Of a DNA stretch of 64,000 nt, positions 7,063-16,350 are shown one piece after another. The DNA comes from a virus. Position numbers and translations under genes: made by a program. The notes under the pieces are model-generated. The model was given only the letters and a program-made list of their open reading frames with translations. It was not told the DNA's origin and made no database searches. The stretch lies in the IMG/VR virus record IMGVR_UViG_3300008107_000003, positions 62,001 through 126,000 of that record. One strand, given 5' to 3'. Positions within the stretch are counted from its first letter, which is position 1, and the number at the start of each line of letters is the position of its first letter.

Positions 7063-8764
7063 GAAGTCCTCCAGTAAATTGTGCTTTTAATTTGTTTGCT
7101 TGACCTACTCCACTTTGAGCCAGTAATTCTCTTTCTTCTTTATTAAGTCCAGATCCAAATCCAACTGATGCACATGCATTATAAAGATTTTGAATTACTC
7201 TTCTTTTGATTTTATCATCTGGTATTCCTGCTATAGCTAATGATACTTCAGATGACATCATTTTATCTTTCAATAAATTAATATCTTTACCTACAGATTT
7301 ATCCTTTCTCATGTCTGGCATATTATCACCATTAACTGCTTTCCAAATATCATCCATATATGCAGCAACTTGATCATATTGCTCATCAGTAAATTTAACT
7401 TTTTGACTTATGAAGTAGTCATCTTTAGTCAAATCTAAATGAGGATGCCTATCTTTTATTTTATCTAATGCATGAATTCCTTGCTTAGAAGTTTCAGAAA
7501 TAATAGAGGTAAAAGATTTTGATCCCAATGATCCCATTTTTGCTAATGCTAATGAAGGCATTTGTGTTTGGGTATACTCAAGTTCAAGTTGCTTCTTATT
7601 TACATTATATTTAATGCGAATATGCTTCTCAGATCCTGGTTTAACTTTACCTATATTACCAAATAAATTTGCTTGTGCTCTACGAGCTGTCATACCCTTA
7701 TTCAGTTCAATTGTCTCTAATGTAAAATTAATTTTCATATCACGGTTTCCACCAGTTAATTCAATGGTAGGATTTTTACTTTTGCCAATAGAAATTCTTT
7801 CAATATATTCATTACTATTCAAAACAGTATAGTGAACTTGTGATGGATCTGCTTTAGTTTTCTTTAGTGAAATAGGAATAATATCTTTTGTTTTAAATTG
7901 ATTAATTAGAAAGTTATTTAAAAGTGCAACACTTGCTGTTTTTCTATTTGCCGTTTTTCTATTTAAATGAACTAAATCTCTAATTCCTGCAGGGGTCATG
8001 ACCCATATATCTGCAGGGTTCCACTTATCAGGTTGCAATCCTGTATTAGCACGTAAATAAATTGCATAAGGATCTCCAGGGGATCCATTACCAAAAATTT
8101 TATCATTAAAAATTTTAGCATCAGAAGGGATATTTAATTTGTCAACTAGTGTTTGTGCTGCTGCTGAAGCACTATCTAACCATGTATCATTACCATCTGA
8201 AATTTGTCTAGAGAATGCTCTTAAATTTTTTCTTACTGCAGTGTTTGAAAAAGCAAAACGACCTGGTGTTATAATCCTAGATTTAAGTGCATTGTATACT
8301 TCAGTTTTAAAATCATCTCCATCACCCACTACATCATGTGTTGCTCTCTTATTATATACAAGTTGATATGCTAATGCAAATTGAACTAATATTTCACTAT
8401 AAACCTCTGTATCTCTACCTCCAATTTTAGCAGCATTAGATGCCTTAGTTTCTTTTACATTATCTTTCCAGAGTTCAGTAATCTTAACTTTACCACCCTC
8501 TACTGTGGGCATTTCAGTATTATACTTATTCAAAAATGCAATGACCTCTCTGGAAGTAGTACATTTTGCCATGTCCGCAACAAATTTTTTATGGGCAGCT
8601 GCTGTTTTGTATCCTATTACTGCAGCACCATCTTGCCCTTGCGTTCCTTTTTTGAATGGTTGTTTATCTCTTACCATTTGCCAAAATGATGGCCAATATT
8701 TTAGATCTCCACTTTTATGTACTTTGGCTAAATCTGGGGTGCTACCCATTTTTAATTTTGCCAT
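7046..8764 (-). CDS. large conserved phage protein of unknown function (572 aa)
   Basis: Start chosen at 8764 (MAKLKMGSTPD), 9 nt after GGGAGG; the longer reading would start inside this ribosome binding site. The product is a 572-residue mixed alpha/beta soluble protein with a basic N-terminus and no recognised catalytic motif. The RBS lies in a hairpin whose other arm is removed when transcription starts at the late-type TCTAAATA element at 8789-8796, pointing to strictly late synthesis. It is followed by two probable head-associated genes, so a virion or head-maturation role is the best guess. Confidence 0.75.
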   Translation of the reverse strand: MAKLKMGSTPDLAKVHKSGDLKYWPSFWQMVRDKQPFKKGTQGQDGAAVIGYKTAAAHKKFVADMAKCTTSREVIAFLNKYNTEMPTVEGGKVKITELWKDNVKETKASNAAKIGGRDTEVYSEILVQFALAYQLVYNKRATHDVVGDGDDFKTEVYNALKSRIITPGRFAFSNTAVRKNLRAFSRQISDGNDTWLDSASAAAQTLVDKLNIPSDAKIFNDKIFGNGSPGDPYAIYLRANTGLQPDKWNPADIWVMTPAGIRDLVHLNRKTANRKTASVALLNNFLINQFKTKDIIPISLKKTKADPSQVHYTVLNSNEYIERISIGKSKNPTIELTGGNRDMKINFTLETIELNKGMTARRAQANLFGNIGKVKPGSEKHIRIKYNVNKKQLELEYTQTQMPSLALAKMGSLGSKSFTSIISETSKQGIHALDKIKDRHPHLDLTKDDYFISQKVKFTDEQYDQVAAYMDDIWKAVNGDNMPDMRKDKSVGKDINLLKDKMMSSEVSLAIAGIPDDKIKRRVIQNLYNACASVGFGSGLNKEERELLAQSGVGQANKLKAQFTGGLHVKVY

Positions 8765-8769
8765 AGAAA

Positions 8770-8808
8770 AAGTCCCTCCCTTCAATAATATTTAGAAGAG
8801 AGGGACTT
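8770..8808 (-). promoter_or_regulatory. RBS-masking hairpin/terminator with late promoter in its loop
   Basis: A 9-bp stem (8808-8800 with 8778-8770) is followed by TTTT on the minus strand, 4 nt after the mazG stop. Its 3' arm contains the GGAGG of the next gene. The loop holds TCTAAATA (8796-8789), 7/8 of the late element. Initiation near 8782 would yield an mRNA with a free RBS. Read-through mRNA from mazG would be terminated or translationally masked. Confidence 0.65.
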
Positions 8809-8812
8809 AGTA

Positions 8813-9274
8813 TTATCGATCATCAGCAGATCGATTTTCAGATCGATCTACGCTAAACATTTCTCCAGGATAACGCTTCATAAGTTTAACAGTATTGGTA
8901 ACAATAACATCTTCAATGCGAACACCTAGAGCCATACATGCTTGAGAAAAATACCACATAACATCTCCAAGTTCAATCAAAAGATGTTCTTTATTATCTT
9001 CACTATATGGTTTACCTTGGAAGATAATCTTCTTTACAATCTCAGTAAACTCACCTGCTTCGGCAGACATACCAACAGCAGCAGTCAAAAGACGAGGAAC
9101 ATCAGCGCCATATGCTTGAAGTTCTTGAACTCGATTAATGAACGCTCCAGTATTAGTACTGGCATCACTAGTAGTTTTATTTACAAACTCAAGATACCTG
9201 TCAGTATCAACATCAAATTTACCCTCAACCTCTGCAGCGTTGAGATCTTTTTCCAGAATTTCTTTTACGGTCAT
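8813..9274 (-). CDS. mazG: MazG-like nucleotide pyrophosphohydrolase
   Basis: A 153-residue all-alpha NTP-PPase-like protein. The metal-binding signature is visible as AEAGEFTEIVKK (about 71-82), with the second acidic pair in ELGDVMWYFSQ (about 101-111), the E-x-x-E...E-x-x-D pattern of the MazG family. It hydrolyses NTPs to NMPs and pyrophosphate. In cyanophages it has been proposed to alter nucleotide pools or the host (p)ppGpp level. It follows gp41 with a 1-nt gap and is closed by the hairpin at 8770-8808, so it belongs to the replication operon rather than to the late block to its left. Confidence 0.9.
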   Translation of the reverse strand: MTVKEILEKDLNAAEVEGKFDVDTDRYLEFVNKTTSDASTNTGAFINRVQELQAYGADVPRLLTAAVGMSAEAGEFTEIVKKIIFQGKPYSEDNKEHLLIELGDVMWYFSQACMALGVRIEDVIVTNTVKLMKRYPGEMFSVDRSENRSADDR

Positions 9275-9275
9275 T

Positions 9276-10658
9276 TTAAAACTTCAAATCTACAAAGGAC
9301 TTTTTGCGAAACTTACTTTCAGTTTCATCTTCATAATCATCTTGCCCAGAATCAATAATGTCTTTCTGTGCTGATTGATCTACATCATACAACTTCATCT
9401 TAGATCTGTCAACCCCAATGATGAACTTCCTATTTGATGTTGGATCATTATATCTATTTTTGAGTTGCTTTACACAAATTTGACCTAGTTCTTCTAGTTC
9501 TTCAGTACTAATAAGAGCAAACATAAAATCGGCAGTAGCAGGAAGACCAAAAGATTCAGATGTATCTGTAAGATCAACATCAGTATTACTATAACCACTA
9601 CGAGTAGTTTGAGTAGCAGATACAATAGGTACATTATGCTCAACTGCCATACCTCTAAGTTCTTCAGCAATTGCTTTAACATAGGTATAAGAATTTACAA
9701 TAGTTCCCTTATACCTAGAACTTGCACAAATATTCAAGTAATCAATAAAAATAATATCTGGTCGAAAAGATTTCTTCAATGAAAGTTCATTAAGTAAAGA
9801 CTTAAAATGACCAGAGTGAGCAGAGGCAGTCGGATATTCTTTAATAATAAGTTTGCCTTGCGTCTTCTTAGATAAGGAGTTAATCTTATTTTCATATAAT
9901 TGTTTTGGCAGAGTTTCTAAATCTCGTATTGAGATATTCAATAGATTGGCATCAATCCTTTCTGCAATACGTTCTTCTGCCATCTCCAAAGTAATGTATA
10001 AAACATTCTTACCTTGCAACAATGCAGCTGCCGCGACATGACACATGAAAAGAGATTTGCCAACGCCTGTGCCAGCAAGACAAATATTCAAAGTCTTAGA
10101 CGGAAGACCACCTTTAGTAATCTTATTAAAGAATTCTAAATCGAACGGAATTTTTTCTTCTTTACGATGATAGAAGTCGTAACGATCTGATGCATCAATA
10201 ATATAATCATGACCAACATGATCATCAAAACTGACACTCAGGGCAGTTGAAAGGATATCTGGAATTGCATCTCTAGTCATCTTACTATCTTTGCCATCGG
10301 CAATCCTGACACTTTCCAGGAGTGCCAAGTAGATAGCACGTTCTTTACACCAAGATTCAGTAGTATTTAATTTCCATTCATAATCCCACTCATCTTCAGG
10401 AAGATTTGTTAGAACATTTACAACCTCAGAATATCCATCTTGAGATAGATCAACTCTTTTACCTGTTTGAATTTGTAGAGCATTTGCTGTAGGGAGAGAC
10501 TGATACTGATTGACAAAAGTATTGATTTCTTCAAATAATACTTTATCAGAGTGATCCTCAAAATAATCCTTCTTCAAAAAAGGAAGAACCTTACGAGTAT
10601 ACTTTTCATCATAAAGTAAGTTAGCAAGAACTAGGTGTTCAATCTTTCCACTAAACAT
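9276..10658 (-). CDS. gp41: replicative DNA helicase, gp41 (DnaB-like)
   Basis: A 460-residue RecA-fold hexameric helicase with an N-terminal helical domain (about 1-150), then Walker A GTGVGKS at 196-202. Walker B is in IIFIDYLNI, and the DnaB-type QTTR segment is in SATQTTRSG. The start at 10658 (MFSGKIEH) has GGGAG upstream. An in-frame upstream start would add 33 residues lying entirely inside the oxygenase gene and is rejected. It overlaps the oxygenase stop by 8 nt. It unwinds DNA at the fork with gp61 primase. Confidence 0.95.
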   Translation of the reverse strand: MFSGKIEHLVLANLLYDEKYTRKVLPFLKKDYFEDHSDKVLFEEINTFVNQYQSLPTANALQIQTGKRVDLSQDGYSEVVNVLTNLPEDEWDYEWKLNTTESWCKERAIYLALLESVRIADGKDSKMTRDAIPDILSTALSVSFDDHVGHDYIIDASDRYDFYHRKEEKIPFDLEFFNKITKGGLPSKTLNICLAGTGVGKSLFMCHVAAAALLQGKNVLYITLEMAEERIAERIDANLLNISIRDLETLPKQLYENKINSLSKKTQGKLIIKEYPTASAHSGHFKSLLNELSLKKSFRPDIIFIDYLNICASSRYKGTIVNSYTYVKAIAEELRGMAVEHNVPIVSATQTTRSGYSNTDVDLTDTSESFGLPATADFMFALISTEELEELGQICVKQLKNRYNDPTSNRKFIIGVDRSKMKLYDVDQSAQKDIIDSGQDDYEDETESKFRKKSFVDLKF

Positions 10659-11244
10659 AATGTAAATAACTCCCAGCAATATATTTGGTTCCAGAAATAG
10701 GAGGTCTCCCCGCATGAGGGAACATCCATAATGGAGGGAACACCAGTATGCTACCACACTTTGGTTTGATATGCAAGTTTAGTGAAGGAAAGGAAGTTTC
10801 CCCTCCTTCCTCCACATCATTCAAATATAAAAAGAATACTAAAAATCTTCTAGCAGAATTGTAATTACCTACATCAACATGCTCTTTGAATTGTTCTTTG
10901 CCATTATTGAGATAACGCTTTATTCTAATCTGCTCTAGAGCATAATCCTCTGGAAATTCTCCGTTAATGAGAAGATCTTTTTGATACTGCCTAACAGCAA
11001 ATGCAGTAGCATTTTGAATGACTGCATGATGTTCACTCCAAGGATCATTGATATTTCCATTCTCTAATTCTTGAGCAAGATATTGAGTAATATTTAATTG
11101 AGTGAAAGTTGGACGTTGCTCTCTATCATGATATTCATGTAGGTATACATCTTCTTCAAATTTATTAATTATTTTGGAACACAGTTCTTTATCTACAACA
11201 TCATCATATACTTTAATAAAGTCTGGTAATGTTTTTCCTATCAT
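10651..11244 (-). CDS. 2OG-Fe(II) oxygenase, prolyl-4-hydroxylase type
   Basis: A 197-residue double-stranded beta-helix protein. The iron ligands are visible as H122-x-D124 (EHVDVGNY) and His177 (FPHAGRPP), and the 2-oxoglutarate-binding basic residue lies in GTKYIAGSY near 187. The EGGETSFP loop (about 146-153) is characteristic of the P4H/PHD2 group. It couples decarboxylation of 2-oxoglutarate to hydroxylation of an unknown substrate; such genes are frequent in cyanophages. Its ATG overlaps the uvsX stop (ATGA), and a second, different oxygenase lies on the other side of uvsX. Confidence 0.9.
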   Translation of the reverse strand: MIGKTLPDFIKVYDDVVDKELCSKIINKFEEDVYLHEYHDREQRPTFTQLNITQYLAQELENGNINDPWSEHHAVIQNATAFAVRQYQKDLLINGEFPEDYALEQIRIKRYLNNGKEQFKEHVDVGNYNSARRFLVFFLYLNDVEEGGETSFPSLNLHIKPKCGSILVFPPLWMFPHAGRPPISGTKYIAGSYLHYV

Positions 11245-12287
11245 ACTTCTTCCTCTTGGTCCGAACTATCTACTGAACTTTGACCATAACTAAATTCTTT
11301 TTTAGCAGATTCGTCAAGTGCTTGCATAATCTCTGGAGTAAAATATTTTTTAGGATCAGCAAGAATAGTTTTTGCAAAAGTTTTTACGCCATTGATTTCA
11401 TAACGTCCTGCCGACTTAGAGAAGACACCATACTTTTCACCAAGTTCTAGCAGACCATAATAAGGATCTAATCCACAATCATAGAATAAACGAGTTTCTG
11501 CTACAGAATTCTCTTTGGTAAATCTAGATTTCTGTGCTTTGCATTTGATGATATTACCTACAACTACAGTGCCATCTTTTTCTTTAGACTTAGAAAGATA
11601 AATGATTGTAGATGCTGCATATTTCAGACCGCTACCACCGCCCATTTCTTTGGTAGGAACGTAAGCGCCAACAACATCATAGGTATGATTAGTAACGAGC
11701 ATCGGGATATTTGCCTTACCAAGTTTCAGTGTCAGTACACGGAATACAGATTTGGTAACTTGGGCTCTAGTCATATCACGGGTCTCTTTACCTTCAGAAC
11801 TATCCTCAATTTCTTTTGTAGTTGAAAGATTACCAAGACTGTCAAGCACAAACATCAATGGTTTACGATCAGATTGTTTCTGTTCTAAGAATTTATCAAC
11901 AATCTTAAGAGCTTGAGTTCTAAATTCTTGAACTGTCACTACAGGAACAATGATCATACGCTTACTATCAATTCCACGTTCCTCAATCATCTGCTTTGTA
12001 ATTGCAGATTCAGATTCAAAGTAAATAACTCCTGCTTCTGGATTACTATCCAAAAAATGTTTTACAATACTCAAACAGAAAAAAGTCTTACCAGTGGAAG
12101 TTTCACCAGCAAGAGCAGTAATTTTATTGGAAGGAATGCCACCGTAAATAGATCCAGACAACAAAGCATTTAAGATATAACTTCCTGTATCGATAAATTG
12201 ATCACAATCACCAGTAGAAACACCATCAGCAACAATGGATGCGTATTCATTTTTAATTTCTTTTACGATATCTTGTAGAAAATTCAT
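11241..12287 (-). CDS. uvsX: UvsX recombinase (RecA-like)
   Basis: A 348-residue RecA/UvsX strand-exchange protein with Walker A GETSTGKT at 61-68 and Walker B in [11 protein letters not shown]. The DNA-binding loop region ([12 protein letters not shown]) and the acidic C-terminal tail (SSDQEEEV) typical of the family follow. GGAG precedes the ATG at 12287. It works with UvsY (35030-35458), UvsW and the gp46/gp47 nuclease in recombination-dependent replication. It is translationally linked to oxygenase genes on either side. Confidence 0.95.
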   Translation of the reverse strand: MNFLQDIVKEIKNEYASIVADGVSTGDCDQFIDTGSYILNALLSGSIYGGIPSNKITALAGETSTGKTFFCLSIVKHFLDSNPEAGVIYFESESAITKQMIEERGIDSKRMIIVPVVTVQEFRTQALKIVDKFLEQKQSDRKPLMFVLDSLGNLSTTKEIEDSSEGKETRDMTRAQVTKSVFRVLTLKLGKANIPMLVTNHTYDVVGAYVPTKEMGGGSGLKYAASTIIYLSKSKEKDGTVVVGNIIKCKAQKSRFTKENSVAETRLFYDCGLDPYYGLLELGEKYGVFSKSAGRYEINGVKTFAKTILADPKKYFTPEIMQALDESAKKEFSYGQSSVDSSDQEEEV

Positions 12288-12289
12288 AA

Positions 12290-12865
12290 TTACTCCTTTA
12301 CTTTAATGTTTAAGTTTGTTAGTTCAGTTGTGTCTCCAAACATTCCGTCAGCAAATATATTAAAAGATACTGATAGTCTGTCGTCTTCATTCCAGTTTGT
12401 TGCTTCATGTTGTAAATAAGATGGGAATATTAAACATGTTCCTCGCACACCCATCATTGCTTTAGCGATACTGTTAATATCGTTTTGTTCTTTTGTTTTG
12501 GGATACATCATCCACTGCTGTTGCCCATAAAAAATAATAGGACTATTTACATAATCAGGATACCATACTCCAGAAAGTAAACTATTTGGATGAAAATGTT
12601 TTTTCAATCCTGATTGTGCTGGTAGACGATTGCACCACATAGAGCAAATAACTGGATTAACATCTACCCACAACATTTCATTGAAACATTCCTGAGCAAA
12701 ATTTCGTATGTGAAATGTTAATTCATTAAAAGCATCTTGCTTATGAAGATCTCCAATACTTTGAGTTGCAGAAATATTTTGAATATATCTAACAATTTCT
12801 AATCTATTAGAAGGCTCAAATTGAGTTTCAAACACAGGTGTAGGAAACAAATTATGTAGTCTCAT
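12290..12865 (-). CDS. 2OG-Fe(II) oxygenase superfamily protein
   Basis: A 191-residue protein beginning [12 protein letters not shown] at 12865; the ATG overlaps the gp43 stop (ATGA), and a farther upstream TTG start is rejected. The fold resembles the putative oxygenases whose N-terminus reads LFPTPV. The first metal-ligand region is [11 protein letters not shown] (about 89-99), the last His is in [11 protein letters not shown] (about 153), and the co-substrate Arg is in RLSVSFN (about 163). The ligand spacing differs from that of the P4H-type gene at 10651-11244, so the two are not recent duplicates. The substrate is unknown. Confidence 0.8.
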   Translation of the reverse strand: MRLHNLFPTPVFETQFEPSNRLEIVRYIQNISATQSIGDLHKQDAFNELTFHIRNFAQECFNEMLWVDVNPVICSMWCNRLPAQSGLKKHFHPNSLLSGVWYPDYVNSPIIFYGQQQWMMYPKTKEQNDINSIAKAMMGVRGTCLIFPSYLQHEATNWNEDDRLSVSFNIFADGMFGDTTELTNLNIKVKE

Positions 12866-15357
12866 CCAAATAGTGCCTCCAAAGTATTGACTTTTTCTGC
12901 TTTCCAACCGATAGTATCCAAAATTGTCTTCAGTGGTTCCAGAAAACTTTTGTCAAATTGTAGATCATAATCTATAGATTTGTCAAGTCCTAATTCAACA
13001 GGAAATGTTTGAATAAACGCAATCACATTTTCATTAATTTTATTGGGAGTTCTAAGCATAATAAACTTAATCTTTTCACCCTCTTGAATTAATGGATACT
13101 TGTGAGTAAGATTATTCTTTTTGATGTAATAGTTATACAACAATGATCCCCTTGCGTTAATTGGAGTTCCCTTACTATAAATCTGTTTGGGATCATGGTA
13201 TTTTTTCAATCCATTAACACTGCGAGGGAATGAGATAAGTTCTGGAGGAAGACTAGAAAATTCCTTTCTAAAATCTTTAATGAATTTTTGCAGATCCTCT
13301 TCAGTTTTTGTCATGATAACTTTCAGAGCATCCTTAATCTTCTGACGGCAAGGTGCAGGTGTTGAAGATTTAATTGCCTCAATACCCATAATCTTAAGTT
13401 TGGGTTGTTCATAACGAACACCTTCACTGTCCCAGACATTCAGAATGTATCGTTTTTTGGCAGTCCAGATACCTTTATCTGCAATGTTCTCTCGCTTCAT
13501 GATCATCTTCTGATCATAGGCATTCACATACGAAGCCAGTTCTTGGTAGCGACTTTCAATATACTTTTCAAGTTCCACCTGACAGACCTTATCAAGGAAC
13601 GTGACAATGCCTTCAGTAGTTTTCTCTCTTCCCTGGTATACACGTTCAACCAAAGGACCCATATTGAGATAAATGCTATCGGTATCCACAGCAATAACAT
13701 AATCAGTGTTCTCCGTTTTTAAAATTTTGTTTAGATACTCATTCATCTTATTTTCAATCCAACGAATTGAAAGTTGTCCCGAAAGAGTAATTGCCTCGGC
13801 ATTTGCAAGATTATAATAACGAAAATATTGATTGCCAATAGCACCATAGGCAGAGTTCAGTTGGATCTTTCTTGCCATCTGAATGTTATTATACTTCGCA
13901 ATATCTTTAACTAGTTGAGGATCTTTAGTCTTCTCATACTCCTGCTTAGCAGCAATCATTTTCTTCTTATAGATGGTACGTTCATCATAAATTTTTTGCA
14001 TCATCTTAGGAAGAAATCCCTGATACTCTGTTGTATACATAGCACCATTTGCACAGACTGTAGAATCAGTAAGGCAACTCAAATCAATTTGGCAGTTAAG
14101 TAACTTATCAACATTCACTCCAGAGAAACGTTTTGGTAAAAGAGTTTCTGGTGAAATATTATATTGCATAATAAGGTGTGGGTATAGTGAATTCAAATCA
14201 AAGTTGACTACCCAATTATAAAGTCCAGGAGCAGGTTCCTTAACAAAAGCTCCTGCGTATTTGTCATCTTTACTTGCGGCATCACGAGGAGGTACAACAA
14301 TATTATCCTTTTTCAGAAAATTATAAATCAGAGTATCCCACATACGAACCTGAGAATACACATCCTCAAAATTTACCTTTGCATCATATGCCATTGTAAT
14401 TGCCAGTTCAATCAATTTCATCTTGTCTTCTAGACGATCAACAAGTTCTACGTCATGAATGTTATACTCAATAAACTTTTGCCATCCATTTGTATAAAAA
14501 TCACGGAAAGTTTCAAATTCACTATGATCCAACTTACGTTGATCCAATTCAACTTCAGCAATATAATCTAGTCTATAACTTTCTTGAGCAGAGTAAGTAA
14601 ACTTTTTATAGAGATCCAAATAATCTAGAATAGATACACCAAGAATACTATAAGAAGTATATTTTCTACCCTGAATAATAATCTCATTTGCATTCACCCT
14701 GCTCCATGGCGAAAGAGATTTCATGTGTTTTTCAGTCAAAACTTTTTCAATACGACGGCAAATAAAAGGTATGTCGAATAGGTTGATATTCCATCCAGTA
14801 ACAATATCTGGAGTATTTTGAACCCAGTACTGTAGAAACTTCATCAGTAAATCTTGTTCATCATCACAGAGAACAAACTTTACATCCTTTCTAGTGTTTT
14901 GATATGGATTTACACCCCATACAACAATTTGTTTGGTATTAAAACATTTGATTGTAATACAAAGAATTTCTTCCAGTGCTTCTTCAACAGAAGGAAATCC
15001 ATTTTCTGAGGTAGTTTCAATGTCAATAGTATACAATTTAATTTGTGAAATATCATAATGCATTTCATCCTCAGGATGTTGCTCAGCAATATACTGATAA
15101 ACAAACCTTTCATTTCCATAAACAGAAAAATTCTCCATAGAGGAATACTTGGATATAAAATCCCGTGCCTCCCTTGGAGAATCAAATCTGATAGGTTTTA
15201 CATACAATCCATCAAGTGTTTTATACTTTGTTTTCTTAGGTGATTGTACGAACATAGTTGGAGAGAATGGTTCTTTCACAGTAACTTGTTCTTCTCTATC
15301 ATATCCACGATAGAGAATGTTATCACCCAGTAGTTGAACATTAGTATAGAACTTCAT
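12862..15357 (-). CDS. gp43: DNA polymerase gp43 (family B)
   Basis: An 831-residue family-B replicative polymerase. The proofreading exonuclease has ExoI DIETTSENG (from 112), ExoII NINLFDIPF (about 190-198) and ExoIII YNIHDVELVD (about 298-307). The polymerase has motif A DLNSLYP (387-393), motif B KIQLNSAYGAIGN (497-509) and motif C DTDS (558-561). The C-terminal end EALFG is short and hydrophobic, as expected for a sliding-clamp contact with gp45. The length is close to T4 gp43 (898) though somewhat shorter. It overlaps the stop of the gene upstream and the start of the oxygenase downstream. All catalytic residues are present. Confidence 0.98.
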   Translation of the reverse strand: MKFYTNVQLLGDNILYRGYDREEQVTVKEPFSPTMFVQSPKKTKYKTLDGLYVKPIRFDSPREARDFISKYSSMENFSVYGNERFVYQYIAEQHPEDEMHYDISQIKLYTIDIETTSENGFPSVEEALEEILCITIKCFNTKQIVVWGVNPYQNTRKDVKFVLCDDEQDLLMKFLQYWVQNTPDIVTGWNINLFDIPFICRRIEKVLTEKHMKSLSPWSRVNANEIIIQGRKYTSYSILGVSILDYLDLYKKFTYSAQESYRLDYIAEVELDQRKLDHSEFETFRDFYTNGWQKFIEYNIHDVELVDRLEDKMKLIELAITMAYDAKVNFEDVYSQVRMWDTLIYNFLKKDNIVVPPRDAASKDDKYAGAFVKEPAPGLYNWVVNFDLNSLYPHLIMQYNISPETLLPKRFSGVNVDKLLNCQIDLSCLTDSTVCANGAMYTTEYQGFLPKMMQKIYDERTIYKKKMIAAKQEYEKTKDPQLVKDIAKYNNIQMARKIQLNSAYGAIGNQYFRYYNLANAEAITLSGQLSIRWIENKMNEYLNKILKTENTDYVIAVDTDSIYLNMGPLVERVYQGREKTTEGIVTFLDKVCQVELEKYIESRYQELASYVNAYDQKMIMKRENIADKGIWTAKKRYILNVWDSEGVRYEQPKLKIMGIEAIKSSTPAPCRQKIKDALKVIMTKTEEDLQKFIKDFRKEFSSLPPELISFPRSVNGLKKYHDPKQIYSKGTPINARGSLLYNYYIKKNNLTHKYPLIQEGEKIKFIMLRTPNKINENVIAFIQTFPVELGLDKSIDYDLQFDKSFLEPLKTILDTIGWKAEKVNTLEALFG

Positions 15358-15728
15358 TCCTTCTCCAAATACTTTTTATACAGTCCAAGGATTGCTTCCT
15401 CAGGATCCAGTATAGTAGCAATGGCGTCAGATGTCAAGAAGATTTCACGTTGAGTAGTGTATTTTGGGTACTTCTGTAAGATTACATATTCATAAACATA
15501 GTAATCCTTTTCACCTTCATCAACTTTTTTAGCAGTTACTTTCAAATGTGTTCCCTCTAATGAGTGAGCACGTTTTTCAATCTCTGCTGCATCTGTTCCA
15601 TATTCAGCACACTCGACAATTTTATAACAATTTTCAAATAAAAACATTGGTTCTTCATCAAGTTCTGTTACTTGGCCAATGTAATAATTTTCATCACCCC
15701 GTAATAATAGGACTTTCGCTTGTTCCAT
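15354..15728 (-). CDS. conserved phage protein next to gp43 (124 aa)
   Basis: Start placed at 15728 (MEQAKVLLLRGDENYY) with GGAG 8 nt upstream; the upstream TTG is rejected. The product is a 124-residue acidic alpha/beta protein with repeated beta strands in its first half and a helical C-terminus. It overlaps the LSm-like gene by 35 nt and the gp43 start by 4 nt, so it is co-translated with the polymerase. No family is recognised. The position suggests an accessory role in replication. Confidence 0.75.
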   Translation of the reverse strand: MEQAKVLLLRGDENYYIGQVTELDEEPMFLFENCYKIVECAEYGTDAAEIEKRAHSLEGTHLKVTAKKVDEGEKDYYVYEYVILQKYPKYTTQREIFLTSDAIATILDPEEAILGLYKKYLEKE

Positions 15729-16083
15729 TCTTTGCTCCAACTAATTGATTGTACTTATTAACAACCTCGGCATGAGGTTCATAAATTGAAATTACTTCTG
15801 AAAGAGAAACTACAAATTTTCTATCTGCACTAAGAGGAGCCCAGGGAAACAAATTAAGTCTAATATCATTAATTTTTTGTGGTTCGTCACTTCCTTCAAG
15901 TAAAATCTGTGCGCTTTCTTGATCTACCCAAACATTATAGGGTTCAGTAAATTGAAAAGCAACTACTCTTTCGGGAGAAGGCATATTATTATTCATCATA
16001 ATAGAACTACCTTGCTCTACGATTTCACTGATATCACAGATAACGTCTTCACCTGTTCTTAGTTTTGCGATTTTTACGGTCAT
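15694..16083 (-). CDS. small beta-barrel, LSm-like protein
   Basis: A 129-residue protein. The N-terminal pattern KIAKLRTGEDVICDISEI is the two-strand start of an Sm/LSm-like barrel, followed by strands around FQFTEPYNVW and ADRKFVVSLSEVISIYEP. A similar pattern is seen in the gene at 33131-33559, and Sm-like proteins of cyanophage origin are known structurally. The RNA or protein partner is unknown. It overlaps both neighbours (35 nt each side) in the gp43 cluster. Confidence 0.6.
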   Translation of the reverse strand: MTVKIAKLRTGEDVICDISEIVEQGSSIMMNNNMPSPERVVAFQFTEPYNVWVDQESAQILLEGSDEPQKINDIRLNLFPWAPLSADRKFVVSLSEVISIYEPHAEVVNKYNQLVGAKNGTSESPIITG

Positions 16084-16279
16084 ACCTTTTACCAGAAATA
16101 ATGTTTACAGATTCGTTTACAATCTCTTTAAGAGATTTATGTTCAGTAATATTTTTTTGTTGTGAAATTGCTCTAGCGTGTGCTAAAAGATAATCCATCA
16201 CTTGTGGATGTGTTTCAACTGTAATCGTATCAGTTGTATCTTCGTACCCACTAGGAACTAAATTAAAATAAAAATTCAT
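16049..16279 (-). CDS. small protein at head of gp43 cluster (76 aa)
   Basis: Start placed at 16279 (MNFYFNLVPSGYED), 6 nt after GGAG; the longer reading would run across the hsp20 terminator. It has a mixed N-terminus, a central helix (about 30-45) and a very basic end (KRYDRKNRKTKNR). It is the first gene after a near-consensus sigma70-type promoter at 16290-16318, whose predicted +1 falls within a few nt of the ATG, so early transcripts may be almost leaderless here. The function is unknown. Confidence 0.65.
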   Translation of the reverse strand: MNFYFNLVPSGYEDTTDTITVETHPQVMDYLLAHARAISQQKNITEHKSLKEIVNESVNIISGKRYDRKNRKTKNR

Positions 16280-16289
16280 GTTCATCTCC

Positions 16290-16318
16290 ATTATACACAC
16301 AAAAAAGGGAGGGGTCAA
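16290..16318 (-). promoter_or_regulatory. early sigma70-type promoter of gp43 cluster
   Basis: On the minus strand TTGACC (16318-16313), a 17-nt spacer and a perfect TATAAT (16295-16290). The -35 box lies in the loop of the hsp20 terminator. It should drive the small gene, the LSm-like gene and gp43. Confidence 0.8.
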
Positions 16319-16331
16319 GCCCTTCTCCCTT
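16301..16331 (-). terminator. intrinsic terminator of hsp20
   Basis: On the minus strand a stem AAGGGAG/CTCCCTT extended by an inner GGG/CCC pairing is followed by TTTTTT, 20 nt after the hsp20 stop. It shares sequence with the early promoter at 16290-16318. Confidence 0.8.
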
Positions 16332-16350
16332 ATTCTGTTTGTTTTATTTA

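Noticed and set aside
10659-10757. 33-residue N-terminal extension of gp41
   Set aside because: Lies wholly inside the oxygenase gene; the ATG at 10658 has a good ribosome binding site and gives the usual gp41 start.
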